From: Silene latifolia
Taxonomy: Eukaryota > Streptophyta > Magnoliopsida > Caryophyllales > Caryophyllaceae
Assembly: GCF_048544455.1 (NCBI RefSeq)
Contig: NC_133537.1
Location: forward strand, 153,710,058 to 153,774,057
Length of the DNA: 64,000 bases
Direction: 5' to 3'
Position 1 is the stretch's first letter. Each line of letters begins with the position of its first letter. Shown here in pieces: positions 59,756 through 64,000 of the stretch. The translations under genes were made by a program, and so were the position numbers. The notes under the pieces are model-generated. The model worked only from the letters and a program-made list of their open reading frames with translations. It ran no database searches and had not been told where the DNA came from.

Positions 59756-60727
59756 TTATATACCTACTGGAATAACCTTTCCAGCCTTAATATCGCCAAG
59801 ATATTTTGAACAGTTTCTCTTCCAATGCCCAACACCACAACAGTAGTGGCACTTGTCCCCGGATGAGGCACTGTAATTGGGCTTGGAGGAACTAGCTTCA
59901 CAAGCTTTAGCTGTGTTCCTGTTGGGAGTTCGCTTCTTTCCCTTGTTCGCACTTTTCTTGAAATTCCCTTTGCTCTTATGATTTACATTGAGCACATCCT
60001 TGGTGGTGCTAACACTTAGCCCCATGTCCCTTTCGGCTTGCACAAGCATTTTGTGCAACTCATCAAGGGAAACTTTCTTGTTTTGCATATTAAAATTCAT
60101 CCTGAATTGACCATATGCCTTAACTTTGTTTAAGGAGTGAAGAATTCGATCAATGACGAGTTCCTCAGGAATCTCTACCTTTTGCATTTTTAAGGTCTCA
60201 ACATGCTCCATCAACTTGAGCACATGAGGACTAACTTTTTTGCCCTCCTTAATGTTGAGATAAAAAAATGCGGATGCCGCCTCATATTGAATGATCCTTG
60301 GAGCTCGTAAAAACATGGTCACAAGTTTCGTATAGATCTCATGAGTGGTGCTAATCTTTATATCACTTCTTTGGAGTTCGGCCTCCATTGCAAAGATCAA
60401 CACATTTTTGATCGCGACCGACTCCTTATGGTAAACCTCATAGGCTTGCCTAGCTGCGGCGGTGGACCTAGCATTAGGTTCGTTGGGAGATGCCTCGGTA
60501 AGGTAATGAAGCTTGTCGTCACCCTCTGCGGCCAGGCGAAGTTGCGCGTCCCAATCGGCGAAATTGGACACATTCTTTTCTAACTTACATCGATCCATGA
60601 AGGATCGGAGCCATGACATATTGGTGAGCGTGTTGGAACTAGTGGTTGCGGATGTGATTGGAGTTGCCATTGCAATTGATAAAACGATTTTGACTACAAA
60701 ATAGGAAGTGAAGGAATTAATGAACAT
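59756..60727 (-). CDS. Copia-B gag
   Basis: A 323-codon open frame. The likely start is the internal methionine of MATPITSATTSS (about 60670), since the upstream 19 residues are not gag-like. It has the Copia gag (UBN2-type) core: FADWDAQLRLAA, ALEAELQ-like FAMEAELQRSD, RAPRIIQYEAASAFFYLNI, VETLKMQKVEIPEELVIDRI and FRMNFNMQNKKVSLDELHKML. A basic stretch and the zinc knuckle CHYCCGVGHWKRNC follow. It ends soon after the knuckle at 59756, where a full element would read on into protease. Gag forms virus-like particles in the cytoplasm and packages RNA. It is well kept compared with the ruined pol of the same element. Confidence 0.85.
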   Translation of the reverse strand: MFINSFTSYFVVKIVLSIAMATPITSATTSSNTLTNMSWLRSFMDRCKLEKNVSNFADWDAQLRLAAEGDDKLHYLTEASPNEPNARSTAAARQAYEVYHKESVAIKNVLIFAMEAELQRSDIKISTTHEIYTKLVTMFLRAPRIIQYEAASAFFYLNIKEGKKVSPHVLKLMEHVETLKMQKVEIPEELVIDRILHSLNKVKAYGQFRMNFNMQNKKVSLDELHKMLVQAERDMGLSVSTTKDVLNVNHKSKGNFKKSANKGKKRTPNRNTAKACEASSSKPNYSASSGDKCHYCCGVGHWKRNCSKYLGDIKAGKVIPVGI

Positions 60728-60885
60728 CTATCGTTTTGACAAAACTTGTAAACATTTTAAACAAGTTTTAACATTTATATAGTGACCTACACCCAACTAT
60801 TATAAATGATTCCGAGATCCAAATTCATATTAATACGGGTACGGTGAGCCGAGTCATCCCTTATTAATATAACTCGGTGGATTAA
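60728..60885 (-). other. Copia-B leader stub
   Basis: It matches 8400-8570 of Copia-1 ('tttatatagtgacct', 'ccgagatccaaattcatat'), upstream of gag. It ends in attaa (60881-60885), the presumed left target duplication of the Athila-like insert. Confidence 0.75.
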
Positions 60886-61228
60886 TGATGTGACCATAAT
60901 TAGCGCATATTTAGCCCTCGAATTAGCCTTGTTCCCATGCTTTTTAGTGCATATTTGGGTTATTTATTATCTTTAGTTCTTTGTTTTGCATATTCTTTGA
61001 GATTTTGATCCCTTGGTAGGAAAGGAGTAAGAATCTTGCATTTTCGTGGCAAAACGAGACTAAATTGATCGAATTCAATGACCAAGCATCAAGGAGAGAC
61101 AAGATTAGAAGGCCTTTGTATATATGATAGTAGATGAGCAATGTTGAGAAAGGATCCTTGAGTCCCCAAGGAAATCCCCAAGGAATTTATGAAGAAAAGG
61201 GGAGAAAAGAAGAAGAAGTCTTGCCGAG

Positions 61229-61400
61229 GCACAATCCGTGCGGATTGTCTACAATCCGGCCGTCCTCCACCTGCACAATCCGTGCGGTTTTCCACCATGA
61301 CGCTCGGGTTTAGCCACCACAATCCGCCCGGATTCTCTTGAATCCGCTCGTGTTCCATCGCCCGAATCTGCCCGTCCCGACTCTAATCCGCTCGGATTTC
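61229..61400 (+). repeat. Palindrome array AATCCG-nn-CGGATT in Athila-like LTR
   Basis: Full motifs AATCCGTGCGGATT, AATCCGCCCGGATT and AATCCGCTCGGATT alternate with damaged or half copies (AATCCGGCCGTCC, AATCCGTGCGGTTT). The centre dinucleotide varies while the arms persist. Confidence 0.85.
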
Positions 61401-61543
61401 TCTACAGCGCAATTTCGTCTTCTCCAAGCTACAAAGAAAGAAGCCCTTCCTTCGAAAAATACCGGCTCCTCCCTGCTCAATCTAAAAAGTGTAATTACTA
61501 GTTTAGTCCTTAGTTAACCCTAATGCATCCCCCTAATTTCCAC

Positions 61544-61551
61544 TATAAATA
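61544..61551 (+). promoter_or_regulatory. TATA box of Athila-like LTR
   Basis: CACTATAAATACCCCATTAG, in the same context as 33166 and 38853. Confidence 0.65.
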
Positions 61552-62644
61552 CCCCATTAGTCTAATTAGAAGAGCATGTTCTTCTTATCAATAATTAGAG
61601 TAGTTAATATCAATCAAATCTCTCTTTAGTTTTGTAATCAACAATTAATCAAGTTCTAATACAAGTTTTATTTCCTTAATCTCTCTTTTGTTCATCCTTT
61701 ATTTTGGGTAATTGAAGATTATTTGGGTTATTATTGGGAGATTGACAACGTCTCAATCAAGCATCAAGTACTTCTTTTATCTTTGCTTTATTATTGGAAT
61801 CATTAGTAGGTATGATTCTCTTAATCCCTTTTTAATTATGGTTAATTACTTTCATTTATTCATCATGTTTCATTTTGTTGGTATGATTGACAACCTTGCT
61901 AGCATGATCAACATGATAATGAGTGAGTAGTCTCTTAGCTAGGGTTAATGGGTGATTAGGGGAAACCAACATGGGGGATGATTCATGCTTAAATTAATAT
62001 GCTTTCATGTTTTATTTGCTTGCTTGTTTTGATCTCAACTCATGCACATGTTATGTTTGATGAAATGCTAAGCCTATGAATCCTTGCATTTACTACCATC
62101 ACCTATATTTTCAATGAGACTTGTAAGACATAAACCAACTCGAGTCTCATTAGACCATGCATGTTGTTGAGTAGGGAAGATTAAGTCGACTTGTAGGTGT
62201 TGTACAATCTAATCGATTCGGCTCCGGGACCCAAACTTTCCTAGGATTGTAAGATATAACCCAACTCAATCCATCACAACAATAATTGCTTGCTTATAAT
62301 TTGAGAACATGTTTGTATGATCAATTCCCATGATTCCCCTAGGATCCCATGACACCCTAGTGCTTTTTAATCAATTGTTTACAACCCTTTAGTTCATCTT
62401 GCTTGTTTATTTTCATTGATATTTTAGTTTAGTGACCTTCTACATCAACCCAATTTGTGACACCCCTAAGACACCACTAGTTGCAATAGAAATCTCATTT
62501 CAATACCCGTCCCTTGGGATCCGACCTTTACTTGCCTCTTTACTAATTGTAGAATTGTTTGTGAAGCTATAAATTGTGTTTTGATTCGGACGTGACCCAA
62601 CGACCACACCTTAAATTGTGAACACGAAACGGACCGATAAAAAA

Positions 62645-62662
62645 TGGCGCCGTTGCCGGGGA
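62645..62662 (+). promoter_or_regulatory. Athila-type primer binding site (tRNA-Asp)
   Basis: TGGCGCCGTTGCCGGGGA, identical to 34237-34254. Confidence 0.9.
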
Positions 62663-62717
62663 TGGTGTTTACTTGATTTAGATTTCCTTTTATTGTTATT
62701 AGTTGTGTCTTTCTTCG

Positions 62718-62743
62718 CCTTGGGGAAGTAAAACTCCTCAAGG
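62718..62743 (+). ncRNA. Leader hairpin, second copy
   Basis: Arms CCTTGGGGA and TCCTCAAGG pair over nine positions, one of them a G-U pair in RNA. They lie 55 bases after the primer site. Counterpart of 34308-34331. Confidence 0.55.
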
Positions 62744-62780
62744 TTTGTTCTAATTGTTTTCGAGTTGTTTGATATTTTGC

Positions 62781-64000
62781 ATGTCTAGAAGGTCACAAGG
62801 TGATTTGTTACCTTTTGACCGTGAAATTGAAAGAACCTTGACGAACAATAGGAGATTTGCTAGGAGGAATTTGAGAGGTATTAGTGAAGTTGTTCAACCA
62901 ACTATTGAGTTCATCAACCCTTTCGCAATAGAAGGAGAGGAGAACCCATTACACAATACCCCACAAAATCAACCTACAATGCCTAAATTCTCGTCACATT
63001 CCGTACCCACCGAGGAGAACCTACCCAATGGTACTCCTACATCACAACATCTAACCGGAAATTTTATTGCCAAATCCGCCTTTATCCAATTAGTCGAAAG
63101 GAGCCAATTTTGGGGGATGCCTAGTGAAGACCCTCATTCTCATATGGAAACATTTTGCGACTATTGTGATGCAATCTCTCAAACCGGTGTTACTCAAGAC
63201 CAAATTCGATGGGTCTTATTTCCTTTTTCTCTAATCGGCACCGCGAAACAATGGTTGAAGGGCCTTGATAAGGCCACTCTCGGAATAGATTCTTGGAAGA
63301 AGTTGGCTCTAGCTTTCTACAAAAAATTCTACCCACCGGAAAAGACTAACATGCTAAGAGCTCAAATTACGGGTTTTAAGCAAAGGGATGAAGAATCTTT
63401 GTATGAAGCTTGGGAGCAGTTCAAGGGAATCTGTCGCTCATGTCCTCACCATGGACTTAGCGAATAGTTTTTGGTACAACAATTTTGGAACGGTTTATAT
63501 GAAGATTCAAGGAACATTCTCAATATGGGATCAAATGGAATGTTCACCGAAGTTGATGAAAATCAAACATGGAACAAGATTGAGGAAATGGCGGTCCATA
63601 ACTTACAATATAGTAGACCTCGCAAGGCTACTAGAGGAGGAAAGCATGAAGTGGACTCCGTTACTCAATTGGGTGCTCAACTTAGTGCTCATATTGATAC
63701 AATCAATTTGAAGTTTGAAAAAACTATGGCTAGACTTGAAGAAGTCTCAAAATCACCAAAGCATCATGTTAATGCCATGACGGCATCCTCATCAATCCCA
63801 AGTGGGATATGTGAGAATTGTGGAACTTTGGGACATGACCAAAGTGAATGTAGGGGAACAAATGAACAAGTGAATGCTTTCCAAGCATACAAGAGTGGTA
63901 CCCCTTATTCCAACTATTTCAATGAAAACACCAAATTCCATCCAAATCTCTCATACAAAAGCCAAAATGTTCAAAACCCTCAAACAACATACACTCCACC
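62781..64000 (+). pseudogene. Athila-like gag (one stop, continues past window)
   Basis: It starts MSRRSQGDLLPFDREIERTL, the usual opening of Athila gag. The capsid-type domain follows (FWGMPSEDPHSHMETFCDYC, WVLFPFSLIGTAKQWL, FYKKFYPPEKTNMLR). A TAG at 63465-63467 stands where tryptophan is expected before FLVQQFWNGLYED, and the same frame stays open to the window end. A zinc knuckle CENCGTLGHDQSEC lies near 63810-63855. One base change separates this copy from an open gag; whether the rest is intact cannot be seen. Confidence 0.88.

Larger units (their letters stand above)
55357..60885 (-). mobile_element. Copia-B: Copia element with gag, cut by Athila-like insert
   Basis: 3' LTR 55357-56649, polypurine tract, 3' non-coding block, RT fossil (58296-58325) and gag (60727-59756), in minus order. 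Integrase is missing between about 59350 and 59580. The leader is interrupted at 60885 by the Athila-like LTR. The 5' LTR must lie beyond the window if it exists. Confidence 0.85.
60886..62639 (+). repeat. Athila-like 5' LTR
   Basis: It starts TGATGTGACCATAATTAGCG and ends near GGACCGATA, five bases before the primer site; the usual terminal CA seems changed. It carries a divergent palindrome array (61229-61400) and the TATA box at 61544. It is about 1754 bp long. Confidence 0.85.
60886..64000 (+). mobile_element. Athila-like element, 5' part (runs off the window)
   Basis: 5' LTR 60886 to about 62639, primer site 62645-62662, leader hairpin and gag from 62781 to the window end. LTR and primer site are related to those of the non-autonomous element. 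Unlike that element it encodes a standard Athila gag, so it or its relatives could be the helper family. pol, if present, lies beyond 64000. Confidence 0.88.

Noticed and set aside
1..64000. Search for a host gene, tRNA or rRNA
   Set aside because: Nothing with exon-intron structure or a host domain was seen; every recognisable coding stretch belongs to a retrotransposon. A small or highly split gene could be missed by eye.

Overview
This 64 kb window is AT-rich plant nuclear DNA made almost entirely of transposable elements. I found no host gene, tRNA or rRNA gene. The diagnostic families are Ty3/Gypsy chromoviruses (Tekay/Del-like, chromodomain at the integrase C-terminus, initiator-tRNA-Met primer site), Athila-like Gypsy elements (primer site TGGCGCCGTTGCCGGGGA, tRNA-Asp type), Ty1/Copia elements with LTRs of about 1.3 kb (initiator-tRNA-Met primer site) and an L1-type LINE with a C-terminal RNase H. 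This combination indicates a dicot with a large, retrotransposon-rich genome. I cannot name the species; a Caryophyllales is only a weak guess.

Layout. 1-994: end of a Copia LTR, minus strand. 995-14593: Gypsy-1 (Tekay-like, minus), split inside its RNase H by a complete but decayed Copia-1 (3219-11779; LTRs 3219-4508 and 10493-11779; 5-bp target duplication with one mismatch). 14594 to about 22570: Gypsy-2 (Tekay-like, minus), inserted in the 5' leader of Gypsy-1. Its gag-pol is one frame broken by three stops and its 5' LTR is cut short. About 22571-25027: 3' end of an Athila-like element with its 3' LTR. 25028-27764: LTR-like and unassigned repeat DNA. 27765-29037: leader of Copia-2, then its 5' LTR (29038-29923, resuming 43854 to about 44257).

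That Copia-2 LTR holds a two-level nest. An L1 LINE (29924-43853, plus, 18-bp target duplication, poly-A tail) is inserted in the LTR. A non-autonomous Athila-like element (32324-39920, two LTRs of 1910 bp, perfect GAAGA duplication) is inserted in the LINE endonuclease. After it come a chromovirus-type LTR fragment (about 44258-45520), a plus-strand LTR element with a 2.2 kb non-coding interior (45521-50670), two head-to-tail decayed Copia elements A (50671-55356) and B (55357-60885, gag largely open), and the 5' LTR plus gag of an Athila-like element running off the right edge (60886-64000).

The main leads are: (i) the young non-autonomous Athila derivative, which has no pol but carries an intact 360-codon acidic orphan frame; (ii) arrays of 12-14-nt palindromes with 6-nt arms and a 2-nt centre, which occur with unrelated sequences in the promoter part of both the Tekay-like and the Athila-like LTRs; (iii) a hairpin at a fixed distance downstream of the Athila primer site in two divergent copies; (iv) a non-coding 3' block in the Copia elements that stays recognisable where their coding parts have decayed.

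All identifications come from reading motifs and comparing repeats by eye. Divergence figures are hand counts, not alignments.
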